Source: Bradyrhizobium stylosanthis
GTDB taxonomy: Bacteria; Pseudomonadota; Alphaproteobacteria; Rhizobiales; Xanthobacteraceae
Length of the DNA: 64,000 nucleotides
Assembly (NCBI RefSeq): GCF_001641335.1
Contig: NZ_LVEM01000001.1
Location: forward strand, 153,428 to 217,427
Direction of reading: 5' to 3'
How positions within the stretch are numbered: position 1 is the first letter of the stretch; every line of letters begins with the position of its first letter. Both the position numbers and the translations under genes were made by a program. Shown one piece after another: positions 53,579 to 61,202 of the stretch. The notes below the pieces were generated by a model, which saw nothing but the letters and a program-made list of their open reading frames with translations, made no database searches and was not told where the DNA came from.

Positions 53579-53881
53579 CACGCAGAGGCTGCTGAAAAGT
53601 GCCGCTCTACCAGCTATTTTCGCAGTGCGGCAATTTCCAGCTCGGCGCAATCAACTCTCAGTCACGGTGCCGTGCTGCGTGTGCGCCGGCCGTCTCTCGC
53701 AAGCCGGGCGAGGCGAGGATGGAGATGGCGCGCACCAGCTTCGGGCAATGCTTCCCCGTTATCGTCCGGGCATTGAAGACCACGAAAATGACTTGGTTCG
53801 ATGTGCCTTAAGAGGCGGCCGGAGAGGTGTGCTGAGCGTGCCGATCCAGCCGAGAATTATAGTTAACAAACGCGCCTAAGT
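53579..53881 (+). other. Gap without a confident gene; possible sRNA or microORF
   Basis: This stretch is less GC-rich than the genes around it. The only short frame of interest begins at ATG 53719 or 53725 and ends at TAA 53811, encoding 28-30 residues ending 'KTTKMTWFDVP'. A terminator follows at 53882. A transcript of about 200-300 bases ending there is possible. Nothing else is recognised. Confidence 0.3.
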
Positions 53882-53903
53882 CCGTAGTTCTGCGGGCTTT
53901 TTT
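53882..53903 (+). terminator. Orphan terminator
   Basis: CCGTA and TGCGG pair around GTTC (one G-T pair), followed by GGC and six T. No recognised plus-strand gene ends before it, so it marks either a small RNA or an unannotated small gene upstream. Confidence 0.55.
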
Positions 53904-54074
53904 CTCGAAATGAGACAACGTTAACCCGGTGCCCCACATCCGCCCGAACTTAATCTGCATTTAACTAAAAGTCGCCTTAATGACGCTCCGACCCTCTGCG
54001 AAATGCTGGTTCCGGATCGTGACCAGCGGCACTTCGAAGGGGGACTGAGTGACACCGTCCTGGACGCAAGGCGA

Positions 54075-55253
54075 ATGAGTACGAGTATCGCTGCGCAGAG
54101 TAACGCGGCACGGAAGTCCAAAAATCCTGGCAAGAATTCTCTTCGGAAGCCTTCCCGGAAAATGACCACGACCAATTGGCTCGGCGCCGCAGCAATCGGC
54201 TGCGCCGTGATGGGCGCCGGCTGGACCATCTACAGCAACGTCTTCGGCGCGAGCGTCTATCCGACCGTCGGCAGCCTCGGCTACGACGAGCCGGTGATCA
54301 AGCGCGCGCCCAAGGTTGCGCTGCGTGAGGCCGGTGAGGCCATCCGGGAGACCTTCGCGCTGCTGCCCGACCGGCTCCAGGTCGCAGCTCCGATCTCGCG
54401 CGAGGCGTTCAACGACCGCTTCGCCGCCGCCGCGACGCAAGGCGTAGCCTCGAATGCGGCGAGCGCCGCCCCGGCGACCCAGGTTGCCGTGGCCAAGGAC
54501 GCCCCGAAGCAGAGCGTGATCGCGAAGGTCGCAGACGCGCTGAAGCCGGCTGCGGCCAAGGTGACGTTGACCGAGAAGGTCGCCGATGTCGCCAAGGCCA
54601 AGCGCGCGCCGGAAGGCCAGATGCAGCTGGCCTCGGCCGACCCGGCGGAGATCGTGCCGGCGCCCGAAGCAAAACCGAAATCCTTCGCCGACCGCGCCAA
54701 GGCCGCGGTGATGTCGATCACCGGTCCGCGCCAGTCGATGGTGGAGAAGCTCTGGGGCAAGCGTGAGCCGTCCGGCGGGCTGCTCGCTTATGCCTCGGCC
54801 GATGCCAGCATCACCTCTGCGATCGCGCCGAAGGAGCAGAACCCGATGTTCGGCGGCGCGCCGCCCTATGAGCGCGACACCGCGGTCTACGACATCACCG
54901 CCAAGACCGTGTATCTGCCCGACGGCACCAAGCTCGAGGCGCATTCCGGCCTCGGCTCCAATCTCGACGATCCGCGCTCGCAGCGCACCCGCATGCGCGG
55001 CGTGACGCCGCCGCACATCTACACGCTGAAGCCGCGCGAGGCGCTGTTCCACGGCGTGCCGGCACTGCGCCTGACCCCGATCGGCGGCGAGAGCGCGATC
55101 TACGGCCGCGACGGCCTGCTCGCGCACACCTTCATGCTCGGACCGAACGGCGACTCCAACGGCTGCGTGTCGTTCAAGGACTATTACGCGTTCCTCGACG
55201 CCTACCGCAACAAGGGCATCCGCAAGCTCGCGGTGCTGGCGCGGGTCGAGTAA
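54075..55253 (+). CDS. DUF2778/Tlde1-domain protein, membrane-anchored
   Basis: The 392-residue protein starts at ATG 54075 with a Lys/Arg-rich leader and one helix near residues 38-55 ('WLGAAAIGCAVMGAGWTIYS'). A long Ala/Lys/Pro-rich linker leads to the C-terminal domain (about 260-390). This domain has 'TKLEAHSGLGSNLDDPRSQR' and 'HTFMLGPNGDSNGCVSFKDY', the His and Cys of the L,D-transpeptidase-like DUF2778 (Tlde1) fold. Tlde1 proteins elsewhere are type VI effectors that act on peptidoglycan, but many rhizobial members look like housekeeping envelope proteins. No T6SS gene is nearby. Confidence 0.9.
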   Translation: MSTSIAAQSNAARKSKNPGKNSLRKPSRKMTTTNWLGAAAIGCAVMGAGWTIYSNVFGASVYPTVGSLGYDEPVIKRAPKVALREAGEAIRETFALLPDRLQVAAPISREAFNDRFAAAATQGVASNAASAAPATQVAVAKDAPKQSVIAKVADALKPAAAKVTLTEKVADVAKAKRAPEGQMQLASADPAEIVPAPEAKPKSFADRAKAAVMSITGPRQSMVEKLWGKREPSGGLLAYASADASITSAIAPKEQNPMFGGAPPYERDTAVYDITAKTVYLPDGTKLEAHSGLGSNLDDPRSQRTRMRGVTPPHIYTLKPREALFHGVPALRLTPIGGESAIYGRDGLLAHTFMLGPNGDSNGCVSFKDYYAFLDAYRNKGIRKLAVLARVE

Positions 55254-55276
55254 GCCCGATCAATTCGAGATTATGC

Positions 55277-55303
55277 AAAAGGGCCGCATCCAGCGGCCCT
55301 TTT
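55277..55303. terminator. Bidirectional terminator
   Basis: AAAAGGGCCGC and GCGGCCCTTTT form an exact 11-base stem with the loop ATCCA. T runs exist on both strands, so it can serve the DUF2778 gene and the convergent SDR gene. Confidence 0.9.
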
Positions 55304-55326
55304 CTTTTCGCCCGTCGCCGGCGCGC

Positions 55327-56151
55327 TCAGCCCGGCCAGCACTGCCCGCCGCCGTCGATCCTCAGCACCTGGCCGGAGACGAACGCGGCCATGGGACCGG
55401 CGAAGAACTCGACGACGCGCGCGACCTCGTCGACGGTCGCGATGCGGTCGAGCGTGCCGGTCTCGACCATCCTGTCGGGATCCACCGCGCGCGTGCCGAG
55501 GAAGCGGCCGGTGCGGGTATCGCCGGGCGCGATGCAGTTGACCGCGATGTCGTAGGGACGGAGCTGGTCGGCGAGGCATCGCGTGTAGTGGGTCACGCCG
55601 GCCTTCGATACCGCGTAGATCGAGCCCTGGGTGCGCCCCTTGAACGCGGCGACCGAGCCGAGCGTGACGATGCGGCCACGTCGCCGCTCCATCATGCCCT
55701 TCGCGACCGCCTGGCAGGTCAGGATGGTTGAGAGCAGGTTGCGCTCCAGCACCGCGCGCACGTCGGCTTCCTTGATGTGGACGGCGTCGTTCGGGTCGGG
55801 CTTGCCGCCGGCGGCTGCGATGTCGCCGCCGGCATTGTGCACGAGGATGTCGATCGGCCCGAGCGCGGCTTCCGTCTCGCCGATCACGCGCGCGATGTCC
55901 TCGCCCCTGGTGAGATCGCCGAGCACGCGCTGGCTGCGGACCTTGAACTGCCGGCCGATCTCGGCGGCCACTGCGGTGAGGGTGGTGCCCTCGCCATATT
56001 CCGCCGGCCCGTTCTCGCGCATGCCGTGGATAGCGACGTCGGCGCCGAGCGCGGCGAGCTTCTCCGCAAAGGCGCGGCCGAGCCCGCGTCCCGCGCCGGT
56101 CACCAAAGCGACCTTGCCTGCAAGAATCTTCGTTCCGTCATGCGATGTCAT
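55327..56151 (-). CDS. Short-chain dehydrogenase/reductase
   Basis: The 274-residue classical SDR has the coenzyme motif 'VTGAGRGLGRAFAEKLAALG', 'ILVHNAGGD', Ser in 'IVTLGSVAAFKGRTQGSI', catalytic 'YAVSKAG' and the end 'SGQVLRIDGGGQCWPG', typical of 3-oxoacyl-ACP reductase-like enzymes. An insert 'HGMRENGPAEYGEGTTLTAV' after the second beta strand is a subgroup feature. The substrate is unknown. It is followed by a terminator and precedes no other gene. Confidence 0.93.
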   Translation of the reverse strand: MTSHDGTKILAGKVALVTGAGRGLGRAFAEKLAALGADVAIHGMRENGPAEYGEGTTLTAVAAEIGRQFKVRSQRVLGDLTRGEDIARVIGETEAALGPIDILVHNAGGDIAAAGGKPDPNDAVHIKEADVRAVLERNLLSTILTCQAVAKGMMERRRGRIVTLGSVAAFKGRTQGSIYAVSKAGVTHYTRCLADQLRPYDIAVNCIAPGDTRTGRFLGTRAVDPDRMVETGTLDRIATVDEVARVVEFFAGPMAAFVSGQVLRIDGGGQCWPG

Positions 56152-56226
56152 GATCTTGTTCCCGTTGTAAGACGTCAGCCGGTCGCAAGATCTAGCCTAA
56201 TCGTGGTCACCTGTTCCAGTGACCTG

Positions 56227-56865
56227 TCATGCCGGGTTTGTCGCCATGGTTTTGCGCAGCGCCACCTCCGTCGCGATCGCATCCCGCACGGCGGGCCGCG
56301 CCTGCATGCGCTGGAGATAGGCCGACAATGACGGCCATTGCGCGATATCGACACCGGCGGGGCGGAGCAGCAGCAAGGCCCAGGTGAGATGCGCATCCGC
56401 GACGGTGAAGCGGTTGCCGACGAGGAATTCGCGGTCCTCAAGGTGCGCCGCCGGCACCGACAAGGTCTGCAGAATCCGCGCGCGCGGCTTGGCGAGCGAG
56501 CCGTCGTCCTGGTACCAGAAGAACGGAAACAAGAACGCCTTGTGGATCTCGGCGCCGATGAAGCTCAGCCATTCCTGCACACGATAGCGATCGGGATCGC
56601 CGAAGCGGGGCGCGAGGCCCGCTTCGGGTTTCGCATCGGCGATGTATTGCAGCACCGCCGCGCTTTCCGTCAGCCGCTCGCCGTTCTCCAGCACCAGCAC
56701 CGGTACCGCGCCCTTCGGCGAGATGCTTTGAAAATCGCTATCGTCGTCCAGGACCTGCTTGGTCCGCAGATGCACCAGATGATAGCGCGCATCGAGACCT
56801 GCTTCCATCAGTGCGATGCGGCTCGCAAGCGAGCAGGCCATCGGCGAGAAATAGAGTTGCAGCAT
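56227..56865 (-). CDS. Glutathione S-transferase family protein
   Basis: The 212-residue protein has an N-terminal thioredoxin fold starting 'MLQLYFSPMACSLASRIALM', with a Ser/Cys region usual for beta-class or related GSTs, and 'NGERLTESAAVLQYIADAKP' as the glutathione-binding ES motif. The helical C-terminal half carries 'FLVGNRFTVADAHLTWALLL', the conserved N-capping box. It is 12 bases downstream of the isochorismatase gene and probably co-transcribed. Substrates are unknown. Confidence 0.93.
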   Translation of the reverse strand: MLQLYFSPMACSLASRIALMEAGLDARYHLVHLRTKQVLDDDSDFQSISPKGAVPVLVLENGERLTESAAVLQYIADAKPEAGLAPRFGDPDRYRVQEWLSFIGAEIHKAFLFPFFWYQDDGSLAKPRARILQTLSVPAAHLEDREFLVGNRFTVADAHLTWALLLLRPAGVDIAQWPSLSAYLQRMQARPAVRDAIATEVALRKTMATNPA

Positions 56866-56877
56866 CGCCCATCTCCG

Positions 56878-57471
56878 TCATGTCAGCGCATCGCCGCGCG
56901 CGATGATCGCGAAGCGGTCGGATAGCTCGGCCAGCGCAACCTCGTGGATGGTCCGCGCATCCAGCGTGCCGCCGCGGCCGTCGGGCAGGTCGCGCGTGGC
57001 GCAGGCATCGGCATCGATCGTGGTGCGGAAGCCGAGGTCGAGCGCGGCACGCGCCGTGGAGCTGACGCACATATGCGTCATGAAGCCGGCCAGCACGATG
57101 TTCTTCCGGTTGGTCGCATCAAGGCGCGCTTTGAGATCGGTGCCGGCAAACGCGTTGGGCAGCTCCTTCTCGATCACGAGCTCACCGGCGCGCGGGGTGA
57201 GCTCGGCGACGATCGCGCCGCGGTCGGCGCTGCGATCGAACAGGCTGCCGGCCTTGCCGCGGTGGGCGATGTGGATGATTGCCGCGCCAGCCCTGCGCGC
57301 ATTGGCCAGCAGGCTAGCTGCCCGCACGATCGCGGGCTTGGCGTCGGGCAAGGCGAGGGGGCCCCCGAGATATTCGTTCTGGATGTCGATCAGCACCAGT
57401 GCGGCATCGCCAAGACGCGGCGGGTTGAGGTCGGCGCCGGCGAGCTGGAGCAGGGTCTTTGCGGTCGTCAT
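56878..57471 (-). CDS. Isochorismatase-like cysteine hydrolase
   Basis: The 197-residue protein belongs to the isochorismatase superfamily. The catalytic Asp is in 'ALVLIDIQNEYLGGPLALPD', the Lys in 'ELVIEKELPNAFAGTDLKAR' and the Cys in 'VLAGFMTHMCVSSTARAALD'. Members hydrolyse amides such as nicotinamide or N-carbamoyl compounds, or ureas. It heads an operon with the GST gene and is divergent from a LysR regulator, which probably controls it. Confidence 0.93.
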   Translation of the reverse strand: MTTAKTLLQLAGADLNPPRLGDAALVLIDIQNEYLGGPLALPDAKPAIVRAASLLANARRAGAAIIHIAHRGKAGSLFDRSADRGAIVAELTPRAGELVIEKELPNAFAGTDLKARLDATNRKNIVLAGFMTHMCVSSTARAALDLGFRTTIDADACATRDLPDGRGGTLDARTIHEVALAELSDRFAIIARGDALT

Positions 57472-57529
57472 GGTCTAGGCAATCTCCGGGGCGAAGGGCC
57501 TGTCCAACATAGCGCCGGGATCGCCTGCC

Positions 57530-57570
57530 GATATGCAGGGATATTGCAGCCATCGGCTGCGATATTGCAG
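57530..57570. promoter_or_regulatory. Repeats in the LysR/isochorismatase intergenic region
   Basis: GATATTGCAG occurs twice as direct repeats (57540-57549, 57561-57570), 21 bases apart (two helical turns). A related GATATGCAG is at 57530. Between the repeats, GCAGCC and GGCTGC form an inverted repeat around ATC. The site is 30-70 bases upstream of the LysR start and fits a LysR binding region. Confidence 0.6.
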
Positions 57571-57599
57571 GCTGCCCGCAGCCGATGTAGCTTCACCTC

Positions 57600-58433
57600 A
57601 TGAACTGGGACGATCTTCGCATCATCGCCGCCGTCAGGGACGAGGGCACCTATGCCGGCGCCAGCGCGCGGCTGCGCATCGACGAGACCACGGTCGGACG
57701 TAGGCTGTCGCGTATCGAGCGCGCGCTGGGCCTGCGTCTGTTCGAGGCCGCCGACGGCGTCCGCAGGCCGACGCGGCAATGCGAGGCGGTGCTGGCGCAT
57801 GTCGAGGCGATGGCGGCGCACGCCGCCGAGATCGGTCGCGTCGGTGAGAGCCTCGCAGGTCCGGTGGGGCGTCTGCGCATCGCCTCCACCAACACGGTCG
57901 CAGAAGAAGTGCTGTCGCCGCGTGCGAGCGATTTCCTGCGCGCCAATCCCGGCCTGACGCTGCAATTCCTGACCTCGAGCGAGAACGTCAAATTCTCGCG
58001 CTGGGAGGCCGATCTCGCCATCCGGCTGCGCAAGCCCGACAAGGGCGACTTCGCGATCTCCAGGCTCGGGGACATCCGGATCTATTATTTCGAGCCCATT
58101 GCGACCGAGGGCGAGCCGATGCTGTGCGCCTATCCGGACGAGCTCGGTGCCATTCCCGAGATGCAATTCCTGCGCGCGAAGAAAGCTCGCGCGCGCTGCG
58201 TCACCGACAATGTTCGCGTCATCCGCAACCTGATCCGCACGCATCGGGCCGCCGGCGTTTTGCCGGAGCATGTTTGCGCGGACCTGCTTGCCGATCGCCG
58301 CCTGCGCGCGACGCTGCTGCCCAAGCGGCGCGATGCCTGGCTGCTCGTGCAAAACCACCTCAAGCGCGACGCCGCAACCCGCGTGACCATCGACTGGGTG
58401 AGGGCGTGTTTTCAGGAGATGTCGCGAGAGTGA
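57600..58433 (+). CDS. LysR family transcriptional regulator
   Basis: The 277-residue regulator starts 'MNWDDLRIIAAVRDEGTYAG' and has the winged helix 'ASARLRIDETTVGRRLSRIE' at the N-terminus. The co-inducer domain begins near residue 88 ('GPVGRLRIASTNTVAEEVLS'). It is divergent from the isochorismatase-GST operon with 128 bases between the starts, the usual arrangement for a LysR regulator and its target. The inducer is unknown. Confidence 0.94.
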   Translation: MNWDDLRIIAAVRDEGTYAGASARLRIDETTVGRRLSRIERALGLRLFEAADGVRRPTRQCEAVLAHVEAMAAHAAEIGRVGESLAGPVGRLRIASTNTVAEEVLSPRASDFLRANPGLTLQFLTSSENVKFSRWEADLAIRLRKPDKGDFAISRLGDIRIYYFEPIATEGEPMLCAYPDELGAIPEMQFLRAKKARARCVTDNVRVIRNLIRTHRAAGVLPEHVCADLLADRRLRATLLPKRRDAWLLVQNHLKRDAATRVTIDWVRACFQEMSRE

Positions 58434-58627
58434 CGCGACGTCGCGGTGTGACGATCGCGTCACAGTGCATGGTGCGCGACAAAAAAATCCTGAGCCGCCC
58501 CCTTGCAACCCGAATGTGCTTCGTTTATTGACGCGCTCCTTCGCTAGGCCATGGGTTCGGGCTCTCTGAGATCCCGACTGGCGCGGGCCGGTCTCCGGTT
58601 TCGTGTTCCGCCGAATGAAGGAAAAAC

Positions 58628-58700
58628 GCAGGACGTAGCTCATGGAGAGCGTCGGGCTGAATACCCGAAGGCATCGGTTCGATTCCGGTCTCTTGCACAA
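58628..58700 (+). tRNA. Degenerate tRNA-like sequence 1 (anticodon GAA)
   Basis: The segment folds as a tRNA-like cloverleaf. The acceptor stem GCAGGAC / CTCTTGC has 6 of 7 pairs, one of them G-T. The D stem is GCTC / GAGC but its loop has only 5 bases (ATGGA). The anticodon stem TCGGG / CCCGA carries the loop CTGAATA, giving GAA (Phe). The T stem ATCGG / CCGGT holds the loop TTCGATT. The end is ACAA instead of CCA. One extra base follows the acceptor stem. It is a decayed tRNA or a tRNA mimic. Confidence 0.4.
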
Positions 58701-58774
58701 AGGATAGCTCAGTTTGGTAGAGCAGATGACTGTTACTCATCCTGTCGCGGGTTCGAATCCTGCTCCAGCGCTCC
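58698..58774 (+). tRNA. Degenerate tRNA-like sequence 2 (anticodon GTT)
   Basis: The D arm (GCTC / GAGC, 9-base loop), anticodon arm (GATGA / TCATC around CTGTTAC, anticodon GTT, Asn) and T arm (GCGGG / CCTGC around TTCGAAT) are all intact. The acceptor stem is not: CAAAGGA against TCCAGCG has only 4 of 7 pairs. Its first bases overlap the 3' end of the previous tRNA-like unit. A working tRNA-Asn is therefore doubtful. A pseudogene, a phage-type remnant or a tRNA-like regulatory RNA are alternatives. Confidence 0.45.
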
Positions 58775-59100
58775 GTTTCAGCCTGAAAAGCTGATACCTC
58801 TGAAGGGGACCGGACGCGCGCTTCAGTCGCCGTCCGGCCGCATTGCCCAAAAGGCTTTCGTCCGAACAATGACACTGTGAGACCGGCTTTGCGCCGCGGG
58901 TCGATACCGCTTGCGCCGATGCCGGGTGACTCCGCATGACCGCGCGACACGCGTCGCGCGATCGCGCGCGTGCGCCCGTCGTCATGCAAGCTCAAGCCCC
59001 GGTCCGCCGTTGTCATGGGAAGCGTCGTCCGCGTCCTCACATCCTGCAAACGAAACCTATCGTCCGGCATCCGGCCGGGCGCAAACGAAGGAGGCGTGCC
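58775..59100. other. Leader region between tRNA-like sequences and slipin gene
   Basis: No gene is recognised in these 326 bases. A short stem, GCGG / CCGC around GTCGATA, near 58896-58911 resembles a T arm, but no other tRNA arms could be fitted. A good ribosome binding site (GGAGG) stands before the slipin start at 59101. The promoter of that gene was not identified. Confidence 0.3.
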
Positions 59101-60252
59101 ATGACCTGGCATTTGCTGACGCTGAACGTGACGGTGAAGGATGGCGAGCGTGCGTTGCTGACGCGCAACGGGCAGCTCGTGCGCGTGCTCACGCCCGGCA
59201 AGCACCGGCTGTTCGATCCCCTGCACGAGTTGAAGGCCGAGGTGCTCGACGTGGTCCGCAGTGAATTCTCTGCGGAGCGCTACGCCGTGCTGAGGGCCGC
59301 GCGGCCCGATCTTGCCGCCGAGCTGTTCGAGGCGGTCGAGACCGGAGCGGACGAGATTGCCATCGTCAGCCTCGACGGCCGGCCCGTGCATCTGATGACG
59401 CCCTGGCAGGCGCGCGTCTACTGGAAGGTCGCAACGCGCATCGATGTCGAGCGCATCGATGTGTCCGGCGATCCCAAGGTCAGCGCGCGGCATCTGGCCA
59501 TGATCGAGCGCAACCGCTCGGCCGTGACGTCGGAGACGGTGGTCGAGAACCACGAGGCGGGCCTGCTCTATGTCGAGGGCCGGCTCGTCGAGCGGCTCGC
59601 GCCCGGCCGGCACGCCTTCTGGACCGTCGGCCGCAAGATCGAGGTGAAGCGCCTCGACCTGCGGCCCCAGGCGGTCGAGATCACCGCGCAGGAGATGCTG
59701 ACCAAGGATCGCATCGCGCTGCGGGTGACGCTGACGGCGTTCCGCCGGGTGGTTGATCCCGAGCGGACGGTTGCGACCGTGCCCGACGTGGATGCGTGGC
59801 TGTACCGCCTGGTGCAGTTCGCGATCCGCGAAGCGGTCGCGGGCCGGACGCTGGACGAGGTGCTGTCTGCGAAGGCGGCGCTGGATGCGGAGCTGCGCGA
59901 CTATGTGCGCGCACGTGTCGCGGAGTCCGGTGTCGAGGTGACCGAGCTCGGCGTCAAGGACGTGATCCTGCCCGGCGAGATCCGGGAGCTGGTGAACAAG
60001 GTGGTGGAGGCGGAGCGGGTCGCGAAGGCGAACCTGATCCGCCGGCAGGAAGAGACCGCGGCGACGCGTTCGCTCCTGAACACCGCCCGCCTGATGGAGG
60101 AGAACCCCCTGCTGCTGCGGCTCAAGGAGCTGGAGTCGCTGGAGCGGCTGGTCGAGAAGGTCGGCCGCATCGACCTCCATGCCTCTAGCGGCGAGGGCCT
60201 CGACGCCCTCCTGACCCGCCTCGTGCGCCTGAAGGCGCCCGAGGGCGCGTGA
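59101..60252 (+). CDS. Slipin-like SPFH/band 7 protein without membrane segment
   Basis: The 383-residue protein has the SPFH (band 7) core in residues about 150-320: 'QEMLTKDRIALRVTLTAFRR', 'QFAIREAVAGRTLDEVLSAK', 'ESGVEVTELGVKDVILPGEI' and a helical 'RQEETAATRSLLNTARLMEE'. The strand 'GQLVRVLTPGKHRLFDPL' near residue 24 is repeated as 'GRLVERLAPGRHAFWTVG' near residue 160, an internal duplication. No hydrophobic anchor is present, unlike most slipins, so it is probably soluble or peripheral. It is preceded by two tRNA-like sequences and followed by a terminator. Confidence 0.88.
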   Translation: MTWHLLTLNVTVKDGERALLTRNGQLVRVLTPGKHRLFDPLHELKAEVLDVVRSEFSAERYAVLRAARPDLAAELFEAVETGADEIAIVSLDGRPVHLMTPWQARVYWKVATRIDVERIDVSGDPKVSARHLAMIERNRSAVTSETVVENHEAGLLYVEGRLVERLAPGRHAFWTVGRKIEVKRLDLRPQAVEITAQEMLTKDRIALRVTLTAFRRVVDPERTVATVPDVDAWLYRLVQFAIREAVAGRTLDEVLSAKAALDAELRDYVRARVAESGVEVTELGVKDVILPGEIRELVNKVVEAERVAKANLIRRQEETAATRSLLNTARLMEENPLLLRLKELESLERLVEKVGRIDLHASSGEGLDALLTRLVRLKAPEGA

Positions 60253-60256
60253 AACC

Positions 60257-60282
60257 GAAGGGCCGCCCACGGGCGGCCCTTC
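60257..60282 (+). terminator. Hairpin terminator after slipin gene
   Basis: GAAGGGCCGCC and GGCGGCCCTTC form an exact 11-base stem with the loop CACG, 5 bases after the stop. No long T run follows. Confidence 0.7.
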
Positions 60283-60401
60283 ATGCTCCGGTCGTTCGCG
60301 ATGAACGCGCAAGCGCGTCCATGCGACCAAACTCCTGAGCGGGGATTGCGCGCGCGCGAAGGTTGCGTATTCTCGCGACGAAATTCGAGATCGGGCGACG
60401 C

Positions 60402-61142
60402 ATGACCACGCTTCAGGACACCATCCGGCCGCGGTCCAAATTGGGGGAATGGAAGGCGATCGTCGTCCTGATCCTGCTGATCCCGGTGCTGTGGTCACCG
60501 CCGTTCCTGGTACGCTTCTTCCTGTATCAGCCGTTCAACATCCCCTCGGGTTCGATGGCGCCGACGCTGATGGTCGGCGACTACGTCTTCGCCGCGAAAT
60601 ATGCCTACGGCTACGGCCGCTATTCCTTCCCCTTCGCACCGTCCTGGATCTCGGGCCGTATCCTTGCCGCCGAGCCCAAGCATGGCGACATCGTCGTGTT
60701 CCGCACGCCGAAGGACACGTCGGTCGACTACGTCAAGCGCGTGGTCGGCCTGCCCGGCGACCGCATCCAGATGCGGGCAGGGCAGCTCATCCTCAACGAG
60801 CGCCCGGTGGCGCGCGCCGCTCTGAGCGAGACGCTCGCCGGCACCGCCTGCGGAGGCGACCTCAAGGTCAAGCGCTGGCGCGAGACGCTGCCCAGCGGCG
60901 TGTCCTACGAGACCTACGACTGTGTCGCTAACGGCTTTCTGGACAACACCGCCGTCTTCACCGTGCCATCAGGCCATTTCTTTGTGCTCGGCGACAACCG
61001 CGACAATTCGACCGACAGCCGCATGATGTCGACGATGGGGTTCATCCCGATGGACAATCTCGTCGGCCGCGTGACGCGGATCTTCTGGTCGCTCGACGAA
61101 GACGGCGAGCCGCACATCGAGCGGCTGGGCAAGGTGCGGTGA
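60402..61142 (+). CDS. lepB: Signal peptidase I
   Basis: The 246-residue inner-membrane protease removes Sec signal peptides. One N-terminal helix ('IVVLILLIPVLWSPPFLVRF') is followed by the nucleophile Ser51 in 'FNIPSGSMAPTLMVGDYVFA', the general base Lys112 in 'DYVKRVVGLPGDRIQM', and box E 'FFVLGDNRDNSTDSR'. The cysteines in 'GTACGGDLKV' and 'YDCVANGF' are a frequent pair in rhizobial LepB. The usual rnc partner is not adjacent, so this may be a second copy. Confidence 0.95.
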   Translation: MTTLQDTIRPRSKLGEWKAIVVLILLIPVLWSPPFLVRFFLYQPFNIPSGSMAPTLMVGDYVFAAKYAYGYGRYSFPFAPSWISGRILAAEPKHGDIVVFRTPKDTSVDYVKRVVGLPGDRIQMRAGQLILNERPVARAALSETLAGTACGGDLKVKRWRETLPSGVSYETYDCVANGFLDNTAVFTVPSGHFFVLGDNRDNSTDSRMMSTMGFIPMDNLVGRVTRIFWSLDEDGEPHIERLGKVR

Positions 61143-61202
61143 GGGGCGCTCGGTATTGCGGTGCGGCGGTGTGAATCTTGAGGATCGAGTCAGGAACGGC
61201 CG

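Noticed and set aside
58480..58510. Possible sigma-54 promoter before the tRNA-like pair
   Set aside because: TTGCA is present, but the upstream GG is at the wrong spacing.
58875..58895. Possible sigma-54 promoter before the slipin gene
   Set aside because: Only about half of the fixed positions match, and the -24 GG is missing. It is not comparable to the perfect site at 13895.
58525..60498. 657-residue minus-strand ORF
   Set aside because: It is antisense to the slipin gene and the tRNA-like sequences. 'GIEP' in its translation is the usual antisense of the tRNA T arm.
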